Shown here: one piece after another, positions 42,990 through 50,192 of the stretch
Position numbering within the stretch: the first letter of the stretch is position 1
How the letters are laid out: each line of letters starts with the position of its first letter
Assembly (NCBI GenBank): GCA_031261445.1
Contig: JAISJQ010000002.1
Location: 1 to 64,000 of the forward strand
Origin: Oscillospiraceae bacterium
GTDB lineage: Bacteria > Bacillota > Clostridia > Oscillospirales > Acutalibacteraceae
Direction: 5' to 3'
DNA: 64,000 bases
Position numbers and translations under genes: made by a program
Notes under the pieces: generated by a model
Database searches by the model: none
Told to the model about the DNA's origin: nothing
The model's input: the letters and a program-made list of their open reading frames with translations, nothing else

Positions 42990-43028
42990 TTTGACCTCCG
43001 ATTTGTTCCTTCCTTGAATACGCTGTGC

Positions 43029-43057
43029 ATTATACCACAAAACGAGCATAAATGCAA
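43029..43057 (-). promoter_or_regulatory. Sigma-A promoter of fba
   Basis: On the minus strand TTGCAT (complement of 43052-43057) and TATAAT (complement of 43029-43034) with a 17-base spacer. Confidence 0.8.
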
Positions 43058-43086
43058 GAAAATATTTTTATTCGGCGCACAGAGGG

Positions 43087-43115
43087 TTGAAGTTTGGTTG
43101 AAAAAATGATATAAT
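43087..43115 (+). promoter_or_regulatory. Sigma-A promoter of the YbjN-like gene
   Basis: TTGAAG (43087-43092) and TATAAT (43110-43115) with a 17-base spacer, divergent from the fba promoter. Confidence 0.7.
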
Positions 43116-43144
43116 AAGCAGACAGAGATTTTTTGGAGGTAGCC

Positions 43145-43627
43145 ATGTCTTACAGTGTCGAGCTCGCGAAGCAAATTGAGAATTACCTAAACAGCCAGGA
43201 GTGGCACTTTGATTTTGACCAGGAGATTGGGCATTTCAAGTTTGGGATGAACATCAACAGCAAGGTCAAGAACGTGAACATCCGCATTCTGGTGGCCGAC
43301 GATTTCTTCACGGTCTATGCCACCGCGCCCATGCGTGCGGACGAGAACGACTTTGTGACGATGCACTCGCTGGGCGAGTACTTCTCCCGCGCCAACTTCG
43401 GTCTGCGCACGGGCAATTTCGAGATTGACTTCAACGACGGCGAAATGCGCTACAAGGCGTCGCTCTATGTGCCCGACCAACTCCCCACGCTCAAGATGGT
43501 GGAGCGCGTGGTGGACATCCCCTTCGGCATGTGGGGACGCTACGGCAACGGGATGCTCAACGTGCTCTATAGCGGCGGCGAGCCCGCGAAAGAGATTGAG
43601 ATTGCCGAAAAACCCATGGAGGGCTGA
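43145..43627 (+). CDS. YbjN-domain protein
   Basis: The 160-residue soluble protein resembles the YbjN/type III chaperone-like fold: FDFDQEIGHFKFGMNINSKV, a central beta-sheet (NVNIRILVADDFFTVYATAP), then NFGLRTGNFEIDFNDGEMRYKASL, a typical segment of this family, and a C-terminal helix. Function is unknown; YbjN-like proteins have been connected to stress responses in E. coli. GGAGG precedes the ATG. The stop lies at the start of a GAGGAGTCAGGATTCAGG repeat arm. Confidence 0.75.
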   Translation: MSYSVELAKQIENYLNSQEWHFDFDQEIGHFKFGMNINSKVKNVNIRILVADDFFTVYATAPMRADENDFVTMHSLGEYFSRANFGLRTGNFEIDFNDGEMRYKASLYVPDQLPTLKMVERVVDIPFGMWGRYGNGMLNVLYSGGEPAKEIEIAEKPMEG

Positions 43628-43650
43628 GGAGTCAGGATTCAGGCGTGAGG
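43622..43650 (+). repeat. Single GAGGATTCAGGCGTGAGG-type arm
   Basis: The arm begins at the stop codon of the YbjN-like gene and has no inverted partner before the following terminator. Confidence 0.5.
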
Positions 43651-43659
43651 ACACACAAC

Positions 43660-43690
43660 AAAAAAGCGGAGAGCCGTCGCTCTCCGCTTT
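43660..43690 (-). terminator. Terminator of the leucine-rich-repeat gene (works on minus strand)
   Basis: AGCGGAGAGC (43665-43674) pairs with GCTCTCCGCT (43679-43688). On the minus strand it is followed by TTTTTT; on the plus strand by TTA only. Confidence 0.85.
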
Positions 43691-43700
43691 ATCTTGCTGG

Positions 43701-45470
43701 TTATTTCTTCGCCCAACGCGCGTAATAGGTCGTCGCTTTGGTGATTTTCGTGGTCTTGGCAATCTTCGTCCCGCCCGACTTCGCCGTGTACCAGCCGCTG
43801 AACTTGTAGCCCTTCCGTGTGGGCGCAGGCAATGCGCCGACGGCGGTGTTGTAGCTGATGCTCTTCGCCTTGACGGCCGTGCCGCCGTTCGCGTTGAAGG
43901 TCACGGTATACTTGTTGACCGTCCAGTGCGCATAGAGCGTCTGATTTTTGCTGAGTTTTACCACCGTGCTCGCGGTGACTTTCGTCCCGCCCGTCTTCGC
44001 CGTGTACCACCCAGCAAACTTGTACCCCGTGCGTTTCGGCGCGGCAGGCAGGACATACTTGCTCGCGTAGGTCACGCTCTTTTTCGCGCTGGTCGCCGTG
44101 CCGACTTTGCCGCCGTTGGCCGCATAGGTGACTGTATATTTCTTCGCCGTCCACTGCGCGTAGTAGGTGATGTTCTTTGTGACTTTCGTGTCTTTGTTGA
44201 TTTTCGTGCCACCCGTTTTGGCGGTGTACCAGCCCTTGAAGGTGTAGCCCGTGCGGGTGGGGGAGGGAAGTGCGCCGATGGCAGAGTTGTAGGCGATGGA
44301 CTTGCTGGCCACGGCAGTACCGCCGTTGGCGTTGAACGCGACAGTGTATTGGTTGGGTGTCCACTGGGCGTAGTAGGTCACGTTGGCGGTGACTTTTGTG
44401 TCCTTGTTAATCTGCGTGCCGCCAGAGGCGGCGGTGTACCAGCCCTTAAAGCTGTAGCCCGTTTTGCTGGTGGTGGGCAGAGTGCCCAACACGCTGTTTT
44501 TCGCTAGGGTCTTAGCGGACACAGTCGTGCCGCCACCCGTATTGAAGGTCACCAATGCGCTGGGGATCTTGTCAACGACGCGCGTTTCTTGGTGGTTGCT
44601 ATATATGGTGCAGGTGCGGACTTCTGTGCCCGTGGTGGTGAGGGTCGCCGCCTTGGTGACTGTCCACGCGCCCCAGCTGTGGCTATGGAAAACGTAGGGG
44701 ATGTTGTTGCTGATGGCGTACTTTTGCGCTTGTGAATTTTGCTCGCAAGAGATTGTGAGTTTGTCGCAAAAGTAAAACACTTCATTGCCGAAGGTCGTGA
44801 CACTGCTGGGGATCGAAATGCTCGTCAGGTTTTCGCAACTAACGAAGGCATACTCATCAATGAACGTTACCGTGTTGGGGATGATGACACTTTGCAAGCT
44901 GCTGCAGGCCATGAACATATTGCGCTCAATGGCTGTGAGTTTGTTCGGGAGTGTGATGCTTGTCAAGCTTGTGCAAGCGTTAAACGCACCGAAACCGATG
45001 GTTTCGACACTGTTTGGGAGTGTGACACTGGTCAAGCCGGATTGCTCAAACGCACCAACACCAATCTCAATGACGCTGTTGGGGATGGTCACGTTTTTCA
45101 AGTTCTTACAACCATAAAACGAATAGTAGTCAATGATTTTTACACTGCTAGGAATGACAACGCTCGTCAAGTTGTTGCAGCCCCAAAAAGCATAGAATCC
45201 AATCGTTGTGACACTGCCCGGGATTGTCACGCTGACCAAACTGTCGCAATCATAAAACGCATTGTTAAGTTCAGTCACTGGTGCGCCGCCCAGTGTCGCG
45301 GGGATGACCAGATTCTCTGCAGAACCATTGTATCTTGTAATGGTTGCTTTTCCGGCAGAAATGCTGTATTCATAATCCCCGCTGGTGGCGGAAAAGCCAG
45401 CAAACGGCAAGGCGCACAAAATCCCCACCACCATCACCAGTGCCAACAACGTGCTCGTGATCTTCTTCAT
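43701..45470 (-). CDS. Secreted leucine-rich repeat (BspA-like) protein with four InlB-type B repeats
   Basis: The 589-residue protein has a signal peptide (to about residue 28, AGFSA) and about eight BspA-type leucine-rich repeats (for example LTSVTLPNSVETIGFGAFNA) to residue 265. A short linker is followed by four Listeria-Bacteroides repeats of about 65-72 residues with GYxFxGWYT and YAxWT at their ends. There is no LPXTG or membrane anchor at the C-terminus (YARWAKK), so it is either released or held non-covalently. It is probably an adhesion or binding protein. GGGAG precedes ATG 45470. The gene is less GC-rich than its neighbours. Confidence 0.85.
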   Translation of the reverse strand: MKKITSTLLALVMVVGILCALPFAGFSATSGDYEYSISAGKATITRYNGSAENLVIPATLGGAPVTELNNAFYDCDSLVSVTIPGSVTTIGFYAFWGCNNLTSVVIPSSVKIIDYYSFYGCKNLKNVTIPNSVIEIGVGAFEQSGLTSVTLPNSVETIGFGAFNACTSLTSITLPNKLTAIERNMFMACSSLQSVIIPNTVTFIDEYAFVSCENLTSISIPSSVTTFGNEVFYFCDKLTISCEQNSQAQKYAISNNIPYVFHSHSWGAWTVTKAATLTTTGTEVRTCTIYSNHQETRVVDKIPSALVTFNTGGGTTVSAKTLAKNSVLGTLPTTSKTGYSFKGWYTAASGGTQINKDTKVTANVTYYAQWTPNQYTVAFNANGGTAVASKSIAYNSAIGALPSPTRTGYTFKGWYTAKTGGTKINKDTKVTKNITYYAQWTAKKYTVTYAANGGKVGTATSAKKSVTYASKYVLPAAPKRTGYKFAGWYTAKTGGTKVTASTVVKLSKNQTLYAHWTVNKYTVTFNANGGTAVKAKSISYNTAVGALPAPTRKGYKFSGWYTAKSGGTKIAKTTKITKATTYYARWAKK

Positions 45471-45553
45471 GAATTTCTCCCTTGGGTTGTCTTTTGTTGT
45501 CATAAGTATAGCATCAAGCAAGCAGAAATGTCAAGCCTAAAGAAGGCAGATGG

Positions 45554-45632
45554 ACGGAAATCAATTTTCAGATTGCCAGAGGAACACTGATGTTTTTGGG
45601 GGTTTGTAGGGGCGAGCGCAGCTCGCCCCTAC
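45554..45632 (+). repeat. Long repeat (copy 1) ending in a perfect GTAGGGGCG palindrome
   Basis: ACGGAAATCAATTTTCAGAT and the next 35 bases recur at 58298 with few changes. The unit ends in the perfect palindrome GTAGGGGCGAGC-GCA-GCTCGCCCCTAC (45606-45632). Confidence 0.7.
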
Positions 45633-45668
45633 ACAAAGTTGATTTCCCTGGGGATGCCCGAAAAACGC

Positions 45669-45697
45669 TTGCCAATCGCGCACAAATATGCTATAAT
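45669..45697 (+). promoter_or_regulatory. Sigma-A promoter of the metallophosphoesterase gene
   Basis: TTGCCA (45669-45674) and TATAAT (45692-45697), 17-base spacer. Between the expected start of transcription and the start codon the sequence CAATTGTACATAT is repeated twice (45708-45720, 45723-45735), a short form of the AATTGTACATTG arms. Confidence 0.75.
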
Positions 45698-45746
45698 GGG
45701 CGCATCACAATTGTACATATAACAATTGTACATATAGGAGAGTATC

Positions 45747-47336
45747 ATGGCAAAAGCAACCTTGGGACAAAAATGTTCCAAACACCTGCATTCACAAGGC
45801 GGGGCATACCTGTTCTTCGCCCTGACCGCTTTGGCGGCCGCCCTACTCTATGCCGCGCGGGTGGAGTGGAGCTGGTTCCCCGAAGTCGCCCTCTATGCCG
45901 GCAAAAATTTCGTCCTCCACATGTTCCTCATCTTGGGTGGCTTGGCGCTGTTCCACCTGTTCTATCTGCTCGCCGGCGACAATCTGCGCGGTAAGCGTCC
46001 GCTCCAGAATCTCCATTTGGGGCTTCTAATCCTCAGCGGCGTGCTCTTTGGTTGGACGCTCGTCATTTTCCTGAACAATCCGGCCAATAACGCCCACGCG
46101 CTCGTGTCCCTGCTGCCCTATGTCGGGCTGGCGCTGGGCTTGCCGTTTGCGTTTGTGCTCTTCCCCAACTTCAAAAAAGTCACGCGCACGGTGCTGGCTG
46201 CGATTTTGACCGTCGCTATCGTTGTGCCCGTGATTTTGGCGAACGTCCAAAGCGCGGTCGTTCCTTTTGCGCTGGCAGAGCAGGGCGCACTGGTGCTCGA
46301 TCGCGGGGACGACACCTACAGCATCGTCTTTGCCACCAATCGCCCCAGCTTTGGCGGCGTGCAAATCGCCGAGGGCGAAACCTATCTAGACTTAAGCTTT
46401 GGCGAGCGCAGACTCAGCCGCACCCACAGCGTCATCGTCCCCCGTGACGCGCTCAACGGCAAGACCTACACCGTCATCGCCGATGAAGTGCTGGAATACG
46501 CAGGCTGTAGCGGCAAGCTGGGCAAGACCCTGTCGATCACGCGCACGTTCAAGGGCGCAGTGAAAGAGAGCCTGAACCTGCTGGCGGCCTCTGACTGGCA
46601 CGATGACCTGCAAGGACTGTATGCCGCCATCGCGCAGTTCCCCGAAACACCCGATATCTTCTTGATGATGGGCGACGCGGCCAGCATGTACGACAGCGAA
46701 GAAGAGCTCATCGCCCACACCATCGCGGTCGGTGCGCACGTGACGAACGGCGAATTCCCCGCCATCATCGCCTTGGGCAACCACGAGACTTTTGGCCCGT
46801 ATTCCGCCACCATCCCCACCCAGCTGGGACTGGATCGGACGTATTTTCAGGTGACGCGCGGCAACTTTGTGTTCAACGTCCTTGATGGGCGCGACGATGC
46901 CAAAGATCACTTCAACGCGGGCAAATCGTATGACAACTACCGCAACACGCAGTTGGACTGGTATGAAAACCTGCCCGTGCCAGAGAAATCCAAGCACGTG
47001 CTCACGCTGGTGCACATGCCCGAATTCTATTACCCCGATCCCGCCCTGCAGGCCCGCTTCCATGCCGCCACCGAGCGTTTGGCCACAGATCTACAGATCT
47101 CTGGCCACACCCACGTGCTGGATTTCGCGCGTGCTGGTCAATCGCGTGTGGACGATAAGGAACGTGTCCTGCCCACCGTCCAAACGCCGATTCTGGTGGA
47201 CGGTGGCCCCAAAGACGGCGGTTACAGCGGCGTAAAGATCGTCTCCCAAGTGCAAATCGACAAGAACGGTCTAGCCAAAATCACCGCCCGCGCCGGCGAC
47301 GGCGAGCTGATGTTGCAAGAGACGTTGCAGTTTTGA
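45747..47336 (+). CDS. Membrane-bound calcineurin-like metallophosphoesterase
   Basis: The 529-residue protein has four N-terminal membrane helices (about 19-38, 53-78, 91-110, 121-142) plus a fifth near 150-170. An extracellular beta-domain and a metallophosphoesterase domain follow: LLAASDWHDD (D, H), FLMMGDAAS, ALGNHETFGP (GNHE), LVHMPEF and ISGHTHVLDF (GHTH). All metal ligands are present except that the usual DxH reads DWH. The substrate, a phospho- or nucleotide-ester outside the membrane, is unknown. AGGAGAG precedes the ATG. Confidence 0.85.
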   Translation: MAKATLGQKCSKHLHSQGGAYLFFALTALAAALLYAARVEWSWFPEVALYAGKNFVLHMFLILGGLALFHLFYLLAGDNLRGKRPLQNLHLGLLILSGVLFGWTLVIFLNNPANNAHALVSLLPYVGLALGLPFAFVLFPNFKKVTRTVLAAILTVAIVVPVILANVQSAVVPFALAEQGALVLDRGDDTYSIVFATNRPSFGGVQIAEGETYLDLSFGERRLSRTHSVIVPRDALNGKTYTVIADEVLEYAGCSGKLGKTLSITRTFKGAVKESLNLLAASDWHDDLQGLYAAIAQFPETPDIFLMMGDAASMYDSEEELIAHTIAVGAHVTNGEFPAIIALGNHETFGPYSATIPTQLGLDRTYFQVTRGNFVFNVLDGRDDAKDHFNAGKSYDNYRNTQLDWYENLPVPEKSKHVLTLVHMPEFYYPDPALQARFHAATERLATDLQISGHTHVLDFARAGQSRVDDKERVLPTVQTPILVDGGPKDGGYSGVKIVSQVQIDKNGLAKITARAGDGELMLQETLQF

Positions 47337-47415
47337 GTTGTGCGCATACGCGCGTGTTTGAGACAAAGCGCCCCACTCGCAAACTTGTGTTTGCGGGCGG
47401 GGCTGTTCTATTTCT

Positions 47416-47495
47416 ATGGGGCGTGCATCGCGCGTCCGCTGCTCCCCCGCAAACGCTCTGTCTCAATCAGCGGGCGAGCAAAGCTCGCCCCTACA
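47416..47495 (+). repeat. Double-hairpin element between metallophosphoesterase and pnp
   Basis: It opens TATGGGGCGTGCATCGCGCG (variant of GTAGGGGCG) and closes GCGAGCAAAGCTCGCCCCTAC, with the typical CTGTCTCAATCAG spacer between the two stems. Confidence 0.6.
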
Positions 47496-47503
47496 AATGC
47501 GTT

Positions 47504-47538
47504 AAAAAACGCGGCGTTAAGGAAACCCTTAACGCCGC
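47504..47538 (-). terminator. Terminator of pnp (probably bidirectional)
   Basis: GCGGCGTTAAGG (47511-47522) pairs with CCTTAACGCCGC (47527-47538). On the minus strand it is followed by GTTTTTT; on the plus strand by CATTTTTGTTT, so it can also stop transcription coming from the metallophosphoesterase side. Confidence 0.88.
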
Positions 47539-47554
47539 CATTTTTGTTTGCTTT

Positions 47555-49750
47555 TTAGAACCGTCTCGGCGGACGGCGGTCGCCGTCGCGGCCACCGCGG
47601 TTGAACCCGCCTTCACGCCTTGGGGGACGCTCCGGCAGAGGATCGGCCGTCAGACCCTCGACCTCGATGAGTGCCTCGCGGCGGGAGAGATTCAGGCGGC
47701 CTTGGTCATCGATCTCCAACACTTTCACGTTGACCACGTCGCCCACGGCCACGATGTCCTCCACGCGCTCGGTGCGCTTGACATCCAGATGGCTGATGTG
47801 CACCAGACCCTCTTTGCCCGGCGCAATCTCCACGAACGCGCCGAAGGTCATCAGGCGCGTGACCACGCCGCGATAGATGCTGCCCGGCTCTGGATCGGTG
47901 GCGATGGTCTCCACCATGAGCAGGGCGCGCTCGGCGTTCTCTTTGACCAGCGCGGAAATGAAGACGCTGCCGTCCTCCTCCACGTCAATTTTGCAGTCGC
48001 ACTCGGCGCAGATCTTTTGGATGACCTTGCCCTGCTTGCCGATGACGTCACCGATTTTTTCGGGGTTGATCTTCGTGCTGAGCATTTTGGGCGCGTATTT
48101 CGAGAGGTCGTCACGCGGCGCGGCGATGGCCGGCAACATGATGTCGTCCAGAATATACAGACGCGCTTTGTGCGTTTTCTCCAGCGCTTCCTTGATGATC
48201 GCTTCGGTCAGACCCTTGATTTTCAGGTCCATCTGGATGGCGGTGATACCCTTGTGCGTGCCGGCGACTTTGAAGTCCATGTCGCCAAAGAAGTCCTCCA
48301 GACCTTGGATGTCCACCATGGTCATGAAGCGGTCGCCCTCGGTGATGAGGCCGCAGCTGATGCCGGCCACAGCGGCCTTAATCGGCACGCCCGCCGCCAT
48401 GAGCGAGAGCGTAGAGCCGCAGATCGCGCCCTGAGAGGTAGAGCCGTTGCTGGAGAGCACTTCGCTCACCAGACGCAGGGTGTACGGGAACTCCTCCACG
48501 CTGGGGATGACGGGCAGGAGGGCTTTTTCGGCCAGTGCGCCGTGGCCAATTTCGCGGCGGCCGGGGCCGCGGCTCGGGCGCGTCTCGCCCACAGAGAAGG
48601 ACGGGAAGTTGTAGTGGTGCATATAGCGCTTGGTGGCCTGATCGTCAATGCCGTCGAGCAGCTGGTTGTCGCGCAGCGTACCCAACGTGGTCACGGTCAG
48701 CACCTGGGTTTGGCCGCGGGTGAACATGCCCGAACCGTGCACGCGGCTGAGTAGGTCAACCTCGGCGGCCAGCGGGCGGATTTCGTCGATGCCGCGGCCG
48801 TCCACGCGCTTGTTGTCGTCCAGCAGCCAGCGGCGCACCACGAATTTCTGGAGCTTATACAGGCAGTCGTCAATCTTGCCCGCTTCGTCAGCGAACGGCT
48901 CGTCAAGCGCTTCGTGCACTTTGGCATAGATGGGCTTTAGGCGCTCGTCGCGCACGCGCTTGTCGTCGGTATCCAGCGCCAAACGCACGTCATCAATGGC
49001 GAGCTTCTCCACGGCTTCGTAGAGCTCGTGGGAGGGATCGTTGGAGGGGAAGGGGATTTTCGTCTTGCCGATGGCGGCGGTGATTTCCTCCACGAACGCC
49101 ACCAGACGCTGGTTCTCTTTGTGGGCGAACAGGATGCCGCCGAGCATCTCCTCGTCCGTCACTTCGTTGGCGGAAGCCTCAATCATGGCAACCAGATCGG
49201 ACGTGCTGGCCACGATGGTGCTCATGCTGCTCTGCTCGCGTTGCGCGGCGGTGGGGTTGATGACGTATTCGCCATCGACCAAGCCCACGCAGACACCCGC
49301 GATCGGGCCGTCCCAGGGGATGTCGCTGATGCTGATGGCGATGGAAACCCCCAGCATGGCGGTCACGTCGGGCTGGCAGTCGGGATCGATGGACATGATG
49401 GTGGCGACCACGCCCACGTCGTTGCGCATGTCCTTGGGGAAGAGCGGACGAATCGGGCGGTCAATGACGCGGCCGGCGAGCGTGGCCTTTTCGCTGGCAC
49501 GACCCTCGCGGCGTTGGAAACTGCCGGGAATTTTGCCCACGGAGTAGAGCTTTTCCTCAAAGTCTACGCTCAGCGGGAAAAAGTCGATGCCGTCGCGGGG
49601 TTTGGCGCTCATGGTGGCGGTGCACAGGATTTCGGTTTCGCCGTAGCGCACGAGCACCGCGCCGCCGGCGAGCTGCGCCATTTTGCCTGTCTCCACGACA
49701 AACGGACGCCCGCCGATGGTGGTTTCGAACTTGCGGAATTCTTCGAACAT
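47555..49750 (-). CDS. pnp: Polyribonucleotide nucleotidyltransferase (PNPase)
   Basis: The 731-residue phosphorolytic 3'-5' exoribonuclease has two RNase PH domains (1-225 and about 310-540; active-site segments GSFQRREGRASEKATL and FPSFSVGETRPSRGPGRREIGHG). A KH domain (NPEKIGDVIGKQGKVIQKI) and an S1 domain (GVVTRLMTFGAFVEIAPGKEGLVHISHL, split over about 28 residues) follow. The C-terminus is a short Arg/Gly tail, GFNRGGRDGDRRPPRRF, which could add RNA affinity. The GAGGTTC before ATG 49750 fits a start. rpsO, its frequent neighbour, is not here. A leader of about 140 bases may allow autoregulation as in E. coli, but no hairpin was worked out. Confidence 0.97.
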   Translation of the reverse strand: MFEEFRKFETTIGGRPFVVETGKMAQLAGGAVLVRYGETEILCTATMSAKPRDGIDFFPLSVDFEEKLYSVGKIPGSFQRREGRASEKATLAGRVIDRPIRPLFPKDMRNDVGVVATIMSIDPDCQPDVTAMLGVSIAISISDIPWDGPIAGVCVGLVDGEYVINPTAAQREQSSMSTIVASTSDLVAMIEASANEVTDEEMLGGILFAHKENQRLVAFVEEITAAIGKTKIPFPSNDPSHELYEAVEKLAIDDVRLALDTDDKRVRDERLKPIYAKVHEALDEPFADEAGKIDDCLYKLQKFVVRRWLLDDNKRVDGRGIDEIRPLAAEVDLLSRVHGSGMFTRGQTQVLTVTTLGTLRDNQLLDGIDDQATKRYMHHYNFPSFSVGETRPSRGPGRREIGHGALAEKALLPVIPSVEEFPYTLRLVSEVLSSNGSTSQGAICGSTLSLMAAGVPIKAAVAGISCGLITEGDRFMTMVDIQGLEDFFGDMDFKVAGTHKGITAIQMDLKIKGLTEAIIKEALEKTHKARLYILDDIMLPAIAAPRDDLSKYAPKMLSTKINPEKIGDVIGKQGKVIQKICAECDCKIDVEEDGSVFISALVKENAERALLMVETIATDPEPGSIYRGVVTRLMTFGAFVEIAPGKEGLVHISHLDVKRTERVEDIVAVGDVVNVKVLEIDDQGRLNLSRREALIEVEGLTADPLPERPPRREGGFNRGGRDGDRRPPRRF

Positions 49751-49897
49751 TTGAACCTCTTGCTGTTGTTATTTCCACAAAACAGCACGGGTTTAGTAGT
49801 AAATCCAACAGCCAGCACAGCTCTGGCAGCTCGATTTACCGCTAATCCAAGCACTGATTTGAATGGATCTGGCCTGCGGACAAACCTTTACTTATGT

Positions 49898-49926
49898 AGT
49901 ATAACACAAACGGGCGAAAAAGGCAA
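49898..49926 (-). promoter_or_regulatory. Sigma-A promoter of pnp
   Basis: On the minus strand TTGCCT (complement of 49921-49926) and TATACT (complement of 49898-49903), 17-base spacer. Confidence 0.7.
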
Positions 49927-49932
49927 GCTTAT

Positions 49933-50118
49933 TCAATGAACAATTGACAATGTACAATTGTTTGTGACCCTCACACCTGCACCCTCATTCCTCACGCCTC
50001 TCTGCGGCGGACGCGCGATGCGCACCCCTACAGGCGAAAGTAATGCATTCAGCACAGCCCATTCCAACACCTATTCACTATTCACTATTCGTTATTACCT
50101 GAAAACAATTGTACATTG
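49933..50118 (+). repeat. Nested repeat block between pnp and spoIIE
   Basis: In order: AATGAACAATTGACAATG arm (49935-49960), CCTCATTCCTCACGCCTC arm (49970-49998), a palindrome half ending CGCACCCCTAC (50005-50031), a CTATTCACTATTCACTATTC arm (50070-50095) and an ACAATTGTACATTGC arm (50105-50118). The outer two are an inverted pair of one type; the inner ones are other types, as if elements had inserted into an older one. Confidence 0.6.
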
Positions 50119-50131
50119 CAAAGCGCTTCCC

Positions 50132-50165
50132 TTCGCCACAATTCGCGCCCGCGTTGCGGTACAAT
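50132..50165 (+). promoter_or_regulatory. Candidate Spo0A box and -10 region of spoIIE
   Basis: TTCGCCA (50132-50138) matches the reverse 0A-box consensus TTCGNCA and lies 21 bases before TACAAT (50160-50165). No -35 exists at normal spacing. Bacillus spoIIE is also a Spo0A-activated sigma-A promoter with an unusual spacer, so the arrangement is plausible but short motifs occur by chance. Confidence 0.35.
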
Positions 50166-50192
50166 CTGGACAGGCAGTTTATGGGGGACGAC

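Noticed and set aside
47333..48754. 473-residue open frame on the plus strand across pnp
   Set aside because: It is antisense to PNPase, has no domain features or ribosome-binding site, and results from the GC-rich third codon positions of pnp.
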